A DNA stretch of 64,000 nt from Agromyces mariniharenae (GTDB lineage: Bacteria > Actinomycetota > Actinomycetes > Actinomycetales > Microbacteriaceae), in contig NZ_VSSB01000001.1 of NCBI RefSeq assembly GCF_008122505.1, positions 2,464,891-2,528,890 on the forward strand. Direction: 5' to 3'. Below, in pieces: positions 31,163-39,373 of this stretch. Numbering within the stretch: the first letter of the stretch is position 1; every line of letters begins with the position of its first letter. The notes beneath the pieces are model-generated. The model was not told where the DNA came from. It saw only the letters and a program-made list of their open reading frames with translations, and made no database searches. Position numbers and translations under genes: made by a program.

Positions 31163-31245
31163 CGCCCGCGGCATCCGCCCATGAACCGTGGAGCCACGGC
31201 TGAGTAGGCTTGGGCACGCACATTTCCGCGAACCGAGAGTGAACG

Positions 31246-32763
31246 ATGGCCGAAACCACCACGGAAGCCGCAGCCGAGCCCACCGCCGAGGAGATCTCGG
31301 AGCAGAAGGCCGTGCGGCTCGCCAAGCGCGAGCGGCTCATCGCGGCATCCGATGACCTCGGACTCGGCGCGTACCCGGTGCGCCTGCCGATCACGGCGAC
31401 CATCCCCGAGGTGCGCGACCGCTTCGTCGGCCTCGGCGTCGACGAGGCGAGCGGGCAGCAGGTCGGGCTCGCCGGCCGCATCGTCTACTCGCGCAACACC
31501 GGCAAGCTCTGCTTCGCGACCCTGCAGTCGGGCGACGGCAGCCGCATCCAGGCGATGGTGTCGCTCGCCGAGGTGGGCGAGGAGTCGCTCGCCGACTGGA
31601 AGGAGCTCGTCGACCTCGGCGACCACGTGTTCGTGTCGGGCGAGGTCATCACGAGCCGGCGCGGCGAGCTGTCGATCCTCGTGAAGGACTGGCGCATCGC
31701 GTCGAAGGCGATCCTGCCGCTGCCGAACCTGCACAACGAGCTCTCCGAGGAGACGCGCGTGCGCAGCCGCTACCTCGACCTCATCGCCCGCGAGCAGGCC
31801 CGCCGCAACGTCGTCGACCGTGCCAAGGTCAACGCGAGCCTCCGCCGCACCTTCGATGCGCTCGGCTACATCGAGGTCGAGACCCCGATGCTCCAGGTCA
31901 TGCACGGCGGGGCATCCGCTCGCCCGTTCGTGACGCGCTCGAACGCGTTCGACACCGAGCTGTACCTGCGCATCGCGCCCGAGCTCTACCTGAAGCGCGC
32001 CGTCGTCGGCGGCATCGAGCGCGTGTTCGAGATCAACCGCAACTTCCGCAACGAGGGCGCCGACTCCACGCACAGCCCCGAGTTCGCGATGCTGGAGGCC
32101 TATGAGGCCTACGGCGACTACACCACCATGGCCGCGCTGACCCAGCAGCTGATCCAGGATGCCGCGGTGGCCACGAGCGGGTCGCACGTGGTGACCTGGG
32201 CCGACGGCACCGAGTTCGACCTCGGCGGCGAGTGGGACCGCATCTCGATGTACGGCACGCTGTCGGAGGCGGTGGGCGAGCAGATCACCGCCGAGACGCC
32301 CATGTCGCGGCTCGAGGAGCTCGCCGACGCCGAGGGCATCGAGATCGACCACCCGCTGCCCGGCAAGTACGTCGAGGAGCTGTGGGAGCACCACGTGAAG
32401 GGCTCGCTCGAGCGGCCGACGTTCGTGATGGACTTCCCGCTCGACACGTCGCCGCTGGTGCGCGCGCACCGGTCGACCCCGGGCGTCGTCGAGAAGTGGG
32501 ACCTCTACGTGCGCGGCTTCGAGCTCGCCACCGGCTACTCCGAGCTCGTCGACCCCGTCGTGCAGCGCGAGCGCTTCGTCGAGCAGGCGAAGCTCGCCGC
32601 CGGCGGCGACCCCGAGGCGATGCGCCTCGACGAGGAGTTCCTGCGGGCGCTCGAGTACGGCATGCCGCCGTCGGGCGGCATGGGCATGGGCATCGACCGC
32701 CTCCTCATGGCGGTCACCGGCCTCGGCATCCGCGAGACCATCCTCTTCCCCCTCGTCAAGTGA
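31246..32763 (+). CDS. lysS: Lysyl-tRNA synthetase, class II
   Basis: 505-residue cytoplasmic enzyme that charges tRNA-Lys. The N-terminal OB-fold binds the anticodon (VGLAGRIVYSRNTGKLCFATLQ, about residues 70-160). The catalytic domain has class II motif 2 RVFEINRNFRNEG and motif 3 GMGMGIDRLLM, with GGASARPFVT and ELYLRIAPELYLKR between. It follows panC by 83 bp and is followed 13 bp later by a short membrane peptide gene. Confidence 0.98.
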   Translation: MAETTTEAAAEPTAEEISEQKAVRLAKRERLIAASDDLGLGAYPVRLPITATIPEVRDRFVGLGVDEASGQQVGLAGRIVYSRNTGKLCFATLQSGDGSRIQAMVSLAEVGEESLADWKELVDLGDHVFVSGEVITSRRGELSILVKDWRIASKAILPLPNLHNELSEETRVRSRYLDLIAREQARRNVVDRAKVNASLRRTFDALGYIEVETPMLQVMHGGASARPFVTRSNAFDTELYLRIAPELYLKRAVVGGIERVFEINRNFRNEGADSTHSPEFAMLEAYEAYGDYTTMAALTQQLIQDAAVATSGSHVVTWADGTEFDLGGEWDRISMYGTLSEAVGEQITAETPMSRLEELADAEGIEIDHPLPGKYVEELWEHHVKGSLERPTFVMDFPLDTSPLVRAHRSTPGVVEKWDLYVRGFELATGYSELVDPVVQRERFVEQAKLAAGGDPEAMRLDEEFLRALEYGMPPSGGMGMGIDRLLMAVTGLGIRETILFPLVK

Positions 32764-32776
32764 ACGGATGCCGCGC

Positions 32777-32926
32777 ATGAACGACTACCTGCCCAAGAAG
32801 GAACTCGAGCCCGACCCCGACCCGAAGCGCCCGTCGAACGCGCGCATCGCGATCTGGATCGTCGTCGGCGCGGTCGGTCTCTACCTGCTCGGCTCGGGCA
32901 TCTGGGGCATCATCACCGCCGGCTGA
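32777..32926 (+). CDS. 49-residue single-span membrane peptide
   Basis: MNDYLPKKELEPDPDPKRPS is a charged head, then RIAIWIVVGAVGLYLLGSGIWGIIT is one membrane helix. It starts 13 bp after lysS and stops 22 bp before a strong terminator, so it closes the lysS transcript. High GC at third positions supports coding. No family recognised. Confidence 0.72.
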   Translation: MNDYLPKKELEPDPDPKRPSNARIAIWIVVGAVGLYLLGSGIWGIITAG

Positions 32927-32948
32927 CCCACTCGGCCCACCACTCACG

Positions 32949-32977
32949 AAGGCCCGATCCCGCGCGGATCGGGCCTT
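32949..32977 (+). terminator. Terminator of the lysS transcript
   Basis: AAGGCCCGATCC and GGATCGGGCCTT form a perfect 12-bp stem with a 5-nt loop, followed by CGGCG rather than a T run. Confidence 0.85.
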
Positions 32978-33019
32978 CGGCGTCCCGCTCGCTCGCTGTC
33001 GCTCGAGGCGGCGGTGCGC

Positions 33020-33094
33020 AATGCAGGAAGACCTCCCCGACACACCGTTCCGTGGTCCGGGACACACCGGTCCTGCCCGGGTTCTTCCTGCATT
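33020..33094. repeat. 75-bp dispersed element with terminal inverted repeats, copy 2
   Basis: Same length and ends (AATGCAGGAA and TTCCTGCATT) as the copy at 17269-17343; 51 of 75 positions agree. The inverted ends extend here to 12 bp. It lies between the lysS terminator and the fructose operon. Confidence 0.7.
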
Positions 33095-33152
33095 CGGGCG
33101 GCGTGCGATGGTGCGGAGGCAGGGCGCGGGCCGTCGACGAGCAGTGGCCCCC

Positions 33153-33228
33153 GGTATCCGATGGTCCCGGGGGCATCCGATCGTCCCGAGGGTATCCGAT
33201 GGTCTCGAAGGCATCCGATCGTCCCCGG
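33153..33228. repeat. Four 19-bp tandem repeats (a 38-bp unit twice)
   Basis: Units begin at 33153, 33172, 33191 and 33210. They alternate between GGTATCCGATGGTCYCG-type and GGCATCCGATCGTCCC-type versions, so the array is a duplicated 38-bp pair. It lies 115 bp upstream of fruR and could hold regulator sites. Confidence 0.85.
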
Positions 33229-33342
33229 AATCTTTGAATGTGTTGCTTTCTGTTGGTTTGTGTGTGAATATTGCTCATAACACGTCGACGGCGACCGACC
33301 GGCGGCGGAACCACAGGCAGACGCAGACCGGAGGACAGGCCG
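33229..33342 (+). promoter_or_regulatory. AT-rich promoter region of the fructose operon
   Basis: Positions about 33232-33290 are strikingly AT/GT-rich for this genome, with repeated TGTGTT, TGTTGG and TTTGTGTGTG tracts, then TGAATATTGCTCATAACAC. This is the likely fruR-fruK-fruA promoter and DeoR-type operator; exact -35/-10 boxes cannot be fixed by eye. Confidence 0.5.
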
Positions 33343-34137
33343 ATGTACGCGACGGAGCGACACCAGCAGATCGCCGACACGCTCGAGCTCGTCGGTCGCG
33401 TCTCGGTCGCGGGCCTCGCACGCGACTTCGGCGTCACGACCGAGACGATCCGCCGCGACCTCGACGCGCTCGAGGAGGCCGGGCGCCTGCGTCGCGTCCA
33501 CGGCGGCGCGGTCCCCGCCGAGCAGTCGGCCCTCGCCGAGACCTCCCTCGTCGAGCGCCTCGGCCGCAACGCCGAGCAGAAGGACGCGATCGCGCGTGCC
33601 GCACTTCATCTCGTCCCGCCGACCTTCCGCGGCTCCGTGCTGATCGATTCCGGCAGCACCACCGGCCGGCTCGCCGAGCTCATCGAGAACTGGTCACCCG
33701 ACGTCCCCGGCGCGACGCTCGACATCTCCACGAACTCCGTGCCGCTCGCCGCGCGACTGCACGCCGCCGCGAACCCGCACCTGCAGCTGCGCAGCCTCGG
33801 CGGAGCGGTTCGCGGCATCACCGGCGCGGCCGTCGGCCCGACCACCATCGCCCAGCTCAGCGACATCCGCCCCGACCTCGCCTTCGTCGGCGCCAACGGG
33901 GTGAGCTCCGCGTTCGGCTTCTCCACGCCCGACGAGACCGAGGCGGCCGCGAAGGCCGCGATGGTGCATGCGGCCCGGCGCGTCGTGGTGCTGGCCGACT
34001 CGACGAAGCTCGACGCCGAGTCGCTCGTGCGGTTCGCGTGCCTCGACGAGGTCGACACGCTCATCACGGATGCCGCGCCGCCGCCCGAGCTCGCCGAGGC
34101 CCTCGCCGACGCCGACGTGCAGGTGGTGCTCGCATGA
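33343..34137 (+). CDS. fruR: DeoR-family regulator of the fructose operon
   Basis: 264-residue DeoR/GlpR-type repressor. The N-terminal helix-turn-helix starts MYATERHQQIADTLELVGRVSVAGLARDFGVTTETIRRDLDAL, with RRVHGGAV after. The C-terminal sugar-phosphate isomerase-like sensor domain has IDSGSTTGRLAEL, DISTNSVPLAARL and LADSTKLD. It likely responds to fructose-1-phosphate. ATG at 33343 with GGAGGA upstream; the frame is open further left but without family sequence. fruK overlaps its stop. Confidence 0.9.
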   Translation: MYATERHQQIADTLELVGRVSVAGLARDFGVTTETIRRDLDALEEAGRLRRVHGGAVPAEQSALAETSLVERLGRNAEQKDAIARAALHLVPPTFRGSVLIDSGSTTGRLAELIENWSPDVPGATLDISTNSVPLAARLHAAANPHLQLRSLGGAVRGITGAAVGPTTIAQLSDIRPDLAFVGANGVSSAFGFSTPDETEAAAKAAMVHAARRVVVLADSTKLDAESLVRFACLDEVDTLITDAAPPPELAEALADADVQVVLA

Positions 34138-35120
34138 TCGTCACGCTCACGGCCAACCCGTCGCTCGACCGCACCGTGGAGCTCGCCGAGGCGCTCGAGC
34201 CCGGCGCCGTGCAGCGCGCCACGAGCACCCGCCAGGACCCCGGCGGCAAGGGCGTCAACGTCACCCGGGCGCTGCGCGCCTCGGGCGTCGACTCGATCGC
34301 CGTGCTCCCCGCCGCCGCCGGCGACGCGTTCCTCGCCGCGCTCGACGCCGAAGGCGTGCCGCACCGCGCGGTGCCGATCGACGGCGCGGTGCGCACGAAC
34401 CTCACGATCGTGGATGCCGCGGGCGTGACCACGAAGGTCAACGAGCCCGGCCCCGCGCTCGATGCCGACGCGCAGGCGCGCCTCGTCCACGCGACCGCCG
34501 CGGCATCCGTCGGCGCCGACTGGCTCGTGCTCGCCGGCTCGCTCCCGCCCGGTGCTCCCGACGAGTTCTACGTGCGCGTCGTCGAGGCGGCTCGAGCTGC
34601 AGCCGTGCGAGCCGGCGCCGCAGCCCCGCGCATCGCGGTCGACACGTCAGGGGCAGCGCTCGCCGCGCTCGTCGAGTCCGGCGTCGGCGTCGACCTCATC
34701 AAGCCCAACGCCGAGGAGCTCGCCGAGCTCACCGGCTCCTCCGACGAGGCCGCCCTCGAGGCCGGCCCCCACGAGGCCATCGACCTCGCGCGCTCGATCC
34801 CCGTCGAGCGGGTGCGCGCGAGCCTCGTCACGCTCGGCGCCGAGGGCGCCGCACTCGTGTCCGAGGACCACGCCTGGTTCGCGCGGGCTCCCCGCGTCGT
34901 GCCGCGAAGCACCGTGGGGGCGGGCGACTGCTCGCTCGCGGGCTTCCTCGTCGCCGCGGTGGAGGGCGCGTCGCCGGCCGACGCGCTCGCCCGCGCCGTG
35001 GCCTCCGGCGCCGCCGCCGTCGCCCTCCCGGGCAGCGCGGTGCCCACCCGAGACCAGGTCGACCCGGCCCGCGTCGTCGTCACCGAGGTCGCCGGCCTGC
35101 CGGTCGGCGACCACCAGTAA
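34134..35120 (+). CDS. fruK: 1-phosphofructokinase
   Basis: 328-residue PfkB-family kinase that phosphorylates fructose-1-phosphate to fructose-1,6-bisphosphate. MIVTLTANPSLDRTVEL and PGGKGVNVTRAL are the N-terminal signatures; TKVNEPGP is typical of 1-phosphofructokinase; VGAGDCSLAGF holds the catalytic Asp. Codes directly after fruR (ATGA overlap) and 10 bp before fruA, so the product of PTS uptake is used at once. Confidence 0.94.
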   Translation: MIVTLTANPSLDRTVELAEALEPGAVQRATSTRQDPGGKGVNVTRALRASGVDSIAVLPAAAGDAFLAALDAEGVPHRAVPIDGAVRTNLTIVDAAGVTTKVNEPGPALDADAQARLVHATAAASVGADWLVLAGSLPPGAPDEFYVRVVEAARAAAVRAGAAAPRIAVDTSGAALAALVESGVGVDLIKPNAEELAELTGSSDEAALEAGPHEAIDLARSIPVERVRASLVTLGAEGAALVSEDHAWFARAPRVVPRSTVGAGDCSLAGFLVAAVEGASPADALARAVASGAAAVALPGSAVPTRDQVDPARVVVTEVAGLPVGDHQ

Positions 35121-35130
35121 GGAGAACCCC

Positions 35131-37191
35131 ATGTCCGACATCATCGAACCGGGGCTGGTCGTGCTCGATGCCGACCTCGGGCCCGAGAAGTCCGGCGTCA
35201 TCAAGGCGCTGGCCGCCCGGGTCGCCGAGAGCGGCCGCGCCACCGACGCCGAGGCCCTCTTCGCCGACGCGTGGAAGCGCGAGGAGCAGGCGCCCACCGG
35301 CCTCCCCGGTGGGATGGCCATCCCGCACGCGAAGTCGCCCGCCGTGAAGCAGGCGAGCCTCGCGGTCGCGCGACTCGCGCGCCCCGTCGAGTTCGACGAG
35401 GGCGAGGACGCCGATCTCGTCTTCCTCATCGCAGCGCCCGACACCGCCGCGCAGGACCACCTCGCGCTCCTGTCGACGCTCGCCCGCTCGCTCATGAAGG
35501 AGGACTTCGTCGCGTCGCTGCGCAGCGCCGCCACGCCCGACGAGGTCGTCGGCATTGTCCAGGGTGCGCTCGCGGGCGACGACGAGCCGGCAGCGGATGC
35601 CGCGCCGGCCGCGGCTGCGGCGGCGACCACGGCTGCAGCGCCGACGGATGCCGCACCGGCCGACGCCGGGGCATCCGATCGCCGTTCGATCGTCGCGGTC
35701 ACCGCGTGCCCGACCGGCATCGCCCACACCTACATGGCCGCCGACGCGCTCGCCGCCGCCGCCGGACGCGCGGGAGTCGACTACCACGTCGAGACGCAGG
35801 GCTCCTCGGGCGCGAAGCCGCTCGACCCCGCCGTCATCGCCGCGGCCGACGCCGTCATCTTCGCGGTCGACGTCGACGTGCGCGACAAGGCACGCTTCGC
35901 GGGCAAGCCCGTGGTGCAGGTGCCGGTGAAGCGCGGCATCGACGAGCCCGACGCGCTCGTCGCGCAGGCGCTCGCCGCCGCATCCGACCCGAACGCCCCG
36001 CGCGTGCCGGCGGGCGGCGCCCCCACCGGGGCGACCGCGGTGGCGGGCAGCGCGTCGTTCGGCGCCAACCTCAAGCGGTGGCTGCTCACGGGCGTGAGCT
36101 ACATGATCCCGTTCGTCGCGGCCGGTGGCCTGATCATCGCGCTGGCCTTCCTCATCGGCGGCTACGAGATCGGGGACAACGCCGGCGAGGTCGTCCTCAA
36201 CAACGCACTGTGGAACCTTCCGCCGGGCGGCCTCTCCGAGTACCTCGGGTCGGTGCTCATCGTGATCGGCTCGGCCTCGATGGCGTTCCTCGTCCCCGCG
36301 CTCGCCGGCTACATCGCCTACGCGATGGCCGATCGGCCGGGCATCGCCCCGGGCTTCGTCGCCGGCTCGGTGGCGCTCGTCCTCAACGCCGGCTTCCTCG
36401 GCGGCCTTGTCGGTGGCCTGCTCGCCGGTGCCGCGGCCATGTGGCTCGGTCGGCTCCGCCCGCCGCGCTGGCTCGCGGGCCTCATGCCGGTGGTGATCAT
36501 CCCGCTGCTCGCGTCGCTGTTCTCGTCGGGCCTGCTGCTGCTGATCCTCGGCGCCCCGATCGCCACGCTGATGGCCGGGCTCACCGACTGGCTGAACTCG
36601 CTCACCGGCGTCAGCGCGATCGCGCTGGGCGCGATCCTCGGGCTCATGATGGGCTTCGACCTCGGCGGACCGGTCAACAAGGTCGCCTACGCGTTCGCGG
36701 TCACCGGCCTCGCCGCCGGCTCGGTCGAGAATCAGGCCCCCTGGATGATCATGGCCGCCGTCATGGCGGCGGGCATGGTGCCGCCGCTCGGGATGGCGTT
36801 CGCGTCGACGGTCCTCGCACGCAACATGTTCACCGAGCCCGAGCGCGAGAACGGCGTGGCCGCGTGGCTGCTCGGCCTGTCGTTCATCTCCGAGGGCGCG
36901 ATCCCGTTCGCGGCCGCCGACCCGCTCCGCGTGATCGCCTCGTCGATGGTCGGCGGTGCGACGGCCGGCGCCATCTGCATGGCCGCGGGGGTCACCTCGC
37001 AGGCGCCCCACGGCGGCATCTTCGTGTTCTTCGCGATCGGCAACTTCGGGATGTTCCTCGTCGCGATCCTCGCCGGCACCATCGTGATGGGATTCCTCGT
37101 GGTCGCGCTGAAGCGCTGGGCGCGTCGGGCCCCGGTCGAGGTCGAGGAGCGCGCGGCGGTGCCCGCCGGCGCTGCGACCGCGACCGTCTGA
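35131..37191 (+). CDS. fruA: Fructose PTS enzyme IIABC
   Basis: 686-residue fused phosphotransferase permease that takes up fructose as fructose-1-phosphate. EIIA (about 1-150) has the phosphoryl His in GGMAIPHAKSP. An Ala-rich linker follows. EIIB (about 187-290) has the phosphoryl Cys in VTACPTGIAHTYMAADAL. EIIC (about 315-670) is the membrane channel with MMGFDLGGPVNKVAYAF and SEGAIPFAAADPLRVI. GGAGAA precedes the ATG. A strong terminator follows; HPr is not in this operon. Confidence 0.96.
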   Translation: MSDIIEPGLVVLDADLGPEKSGVIKALAARVAESGRATDAEALFADAWKREEQAPTGLPGGMAIPHAKSPAVKQASLAVARLARPVEFDEGEDADLVFLIAAPDTAAQDHLALLSTLARSLMKEDFVASLRSAATPDEVVGIVQGALAGDDEPAADAAPAAAAAATTAAAPTDAAPADAGASDRRSIVAVTACPTGIAHTYMAADALAAAAGRAGVDYHVETQGSSGAKPLDPAVIAAADAVIFAVDVDVRDKARFAGKPVVQVPVKRGIDEPDALVAQALAAASDPNAPRVPAGGAPTGATAVAGSASFGANLKRWLLTGVSYMIPFVAAGGLIIALAFLIGGYEIGDNAGEVVLNNALWNLPPGGLSEYLGSVLIVIGSASMAFLVPALAGYIAYAMADRPGIAPGFVAGSVALVLNAGFLGGLVGGLLAGAAAMWLGRLRPPRWLAGLMPVVIIPLLASLFSSGLLLLILGAPIATLMAGLTDWLNSLTGVSAIALGAILGLMMGFDLGGPVNKVAYAFAVTGLAAGSVENQAPWMIMAAVMAAGMVPPLGMAFASTVLARNMFTEPERENGVAAWLLGLSFISEGAIPFAAADPLRVIASSMVGGATAGAICMAAGVTSQAPHGGIFVFFAIGNFGMFLVAILAGTIVMGFLVVALKRWARRAPVEVEERAAVPAGAATATV

Positions 37192-37200
37192 TCCGCACCG

Positions 37201-37235
37201 AAGGACGCGGCGGGTGGAGCACCCGCCGCGTCCTT
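37201..37235 (+). terminator. Terminator of the fructose operon
   Basis: AAGGACGCGGCGGGTG and its exact reverse complement form a 16-bp stem around a 3-nt loop GAG, 10 bp after fruA. Confidence 0.9.
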
Positions 37236-37298
37236 CGACGTCGCCGTCGCGGCATCCGTTCACCGAACCCGAGGAAACCCCCGTATCCTTGAAGGGCT

Positions 37299-37475
37299 AT
37301 GAACGAATTCTGGGCGAATGCGATCTGGTCGCTGGCGCCGACCGTGCTCATCGGGCTGATCTTCTGGTTCGTGATGCGCGCGATCATCCGCGCCGACCGC
37401 GGCGAGCGCAAGGCGTACGCCCGCATCGAAGCCGAGGAGCGAGCCAAGCTCGGGCGCGAACACCCGGCCGGATGA
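37299..37475 (+). CDS. 58-residue membrane peptide upstream of cls
   Basis: WANAIWSLAPTVLIGLIFWFVMRAII is one membrane helix, followed by a highly charged cytoplasmic tail (RADRGERKAYARIEAEERAKLG). GAAGGG stands before the ATG. It ends 17 bp before cls, so the two are probably co-transcribed. No family name can be given. Confidence 0.72.
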   Translation: MNEFWANAIWSLAPTVLIGLIFWFVMRAIIRADRGERKAYARIEAEERAKLGREHPAG

Positions 37476-37491
37476 CGGAACGCCCCGCCGG

Positions 37492-38967
37492 ATGACGATC
37501 GACATCTCAGCGCCCGAGTTCACGGCGTTCGTCGCCGGCGCGATCATCCTGATCGACATCGTCATCCGCATCATCGCGGTCATCGTCGTGCCGCGGAACC
37601 GCCGCCCCACCGCGGGCATGGCCTGGCTGCTCGCGATCTTCTTCTTCCCGGTGGTCGGCGGCCTGATCTTCCTGCTCATCGGCAATCCCAAGCTGCCGAA
37701 GCGCCGCCGTGAGAAGCAGGCCGAGGTCGACGAGTACATCCGCGAGTCCACGCACGGCGTCGAGCGCATCAGCGACAGCCGCACCTGGCCGACGTGGTTC
37801 GACGGCGTGGTGCGCCTCAACCGCACGCTCGGCGCGATGCCGCTCATCGGCTCGAACAGCGCCGGCCTCATCAGCGACTACCAGGAGTCGCTCGACGCGA
37901 TGACCGACGCGATCGACGCCGCGCAGCGCTACGTGCACGTGGAGTTCTACATCTTCGCGTACGACCCCACGACCGCCCGGTTCTTCGACGCCCTCGGCGA
38001 CGCCGTGGCCCGGGGCGTCGAGGTGCGCGTGCTGCTCGACCACATCGCCTCGATCCGGGTGAAGGGCTACCGCAAGACCCTGAAGCGCCTCGACAAGATG
38101 CAGGTGCGCTGGCACTTCATGCTGCCCGTGCAGCCGCTGAAGGGCCGGTACCAGCGTCCCGACCTGCGCAACCACCGCAAGATCCTCGTCGTCGACGGCG
38201 AGGTCGGGTTCATGGGCTCGCAGAACATCATCGACCGCTCCTACAACAAGCGGTCGAACATCCGCCGCGGCCTCATGTGGAAGGAGCTCGTCGCCCGCGT
38301 CGAGGGGCCGATCGTGTCGGGCCTCGAGGCGATCTTCGCCACCGACTGGTACCTCGAGACGGGCGAGGCGCCCATGCGAGAGATCGTGCCGCTCGGGCAG
38401 GAGGGCGAGGCGCAGGACCTCGACTGCCAGGTCGTGCCGAGCGGGCCCGGCTACACGAACGAGAACAACCTCAAGCTCTTCCTCGCGCTCATGTACGCGG
38501 CGCGCGAGCGCATCATCCTCACGAGCCCGTACTTCGTTCCCGACGAGGCGATGCTCCGCGCGATCAGCGGCGCCACGCAGCGCGGCGTGCACGTCGAGCT
38601 GTTCGTCTCCGAGATCGGGGACCAGGCGCTGGTGTACCACGCGCAGCGCTCGTACTACGAGGCGCTGCTGCGTGCCGGCGTGCGGATCTACCTCTACAAG
38701 GCGCCGTACATCCTGCACTCGAAGCACTTCAGCGTCGACGACGACGTCGCGGTCATCGGCTCCTCGAACATGGACATCCGGTCCTTCGAGCTCAACATGG
38801 AGGTGTCGCTGCTCGTGCGGGGCGCCTCGTTCGTGCGCGACATGCGCGCGGTCGAGAACGGCTACCGCGACAACAGCCGCGAGCTCACGCTCGACGAGTG
38901 GCTCACGCAGCCGCTCCGCTCGACCGTGCTCGACAACCTCGCACGGCTCACCTCAGCGCTGCAGTAG
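37492..38967 (+). CDS. cls: Cardiolipin synthase (phospholipase D family)
   Basis: 491-residue membrane enzyme that joins two phosphatidylglycerols, or uses CDP-diacylglycerol, to make cardiolipin. Two N-terminal helices (about 12-32 and 42-62) carry the PLDc_N signature NRRPTAGMAWLLAIFFFPVVGGLIF. Two HKD motifs: NHRKILVVDGEVGFMGSQN and HSKHFSVDDDVAVIGSSN, in which the first has R between H and K as the x of HxK. Length matches ClsA-type enzymes. Confidence 0.94.
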   Translation: MTIDISAPEFTAFVAGAIILIDIVIRIIAVIVVPRNRRPTAGMAWLLAIFFFPVVGGLIFLLIGNPKLPKRRREKQAEVDEYIRESTHGVERISDSRTWPTWFDGVVRLNRTLGAMPLIGSNSAGLISDYQESLDAMTDAIDAAQRYVHVEFYIFAYDPTTARFFDALGDAVARGVEVRVLLDHIASIRVKGYRKTLKRLDKMQVRWHFMLPVQPLKGRYQRPDLRNHRKILVVDGEVGFMGSQNIIDRSYNKRSNIRRGLMWKELVARVEGPIVSGLEAIFATDWYLETGEAPMREIVPLGQEGEAQDLDCQVVPSGPGYTNENNLKLFLALMYAARERIILTSPYFVPDEAMLRAISGATQRGVHVELFVSEIGDQALVYHAQRSYYEALLRAGVRIYLYKAPYILHSKHFSVDDDVAVIGSSNMDIRSFELNMEVSLLVRGASFVRDMRAVENGYRDNSRELTLDEWLTQPLRSTVLDNLARLTSALQ

Positions 38968-39373
38968 CGAAGGCCGACGGATGCCGCGCCCGGCGCGCTC
39001 CGACACACGCGCGTAACCCGACCGCACGTAGCCTCGACACATCGGCGCAGGTCGAGCGGGGCGCAGCCGCCCACGCTCCCGGCGCCATGGCGTGCTGCGC
39101 GGCGACGAGCGAGACTGCACGAAAGTCGCAACAATCTTGATGCACACGCAATGAATCGGTCTGGAATACGCTTCACGCCGCATGCCAGAGTGGCACTACC
39201 GCTCGACTGACGCAGGATTCCCGCATCATCGGATCTCGCGTCGCACACGCCCGCCCCGCACACCCGCGACGGCGGGCGCGCTCCACCCCTCTACCGACAC
39301 ACGCAACCGCCGACCACGCAACGCAACGCACGCAACGCACGCAACGCAGAAGACCACGCAGAAACGGAGCACC
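38968..39373. other. Intergenic region before the M14 carboxypeptidase
   Basis: 406 bp with no convincing gene. CGCAACGCA-type short tandem repeats occupy about 39316-39348. The stretch around 39125-39180 (CAATCTTGATGCACACGCAATGAATC) is AT-richer and is the best place for a promoter. The reading frame of the next gene is open from 39182 but has no signal-peptide logic before 39374. Confidence 0.5.

Noticed and set aside
27713..31174. 1,153-codon minus-strand frame across the PH-domain, DUF2520 and panC genes
   Set aside because: Antisense to four well-supported genes; no recognisable domain.
39316..39348. CRISPR-like or satellite array
   Set aside because: Only a few short CGCAACGCA repeats without spacers; no CRISPR repeats or cas genes anywhere in the window.
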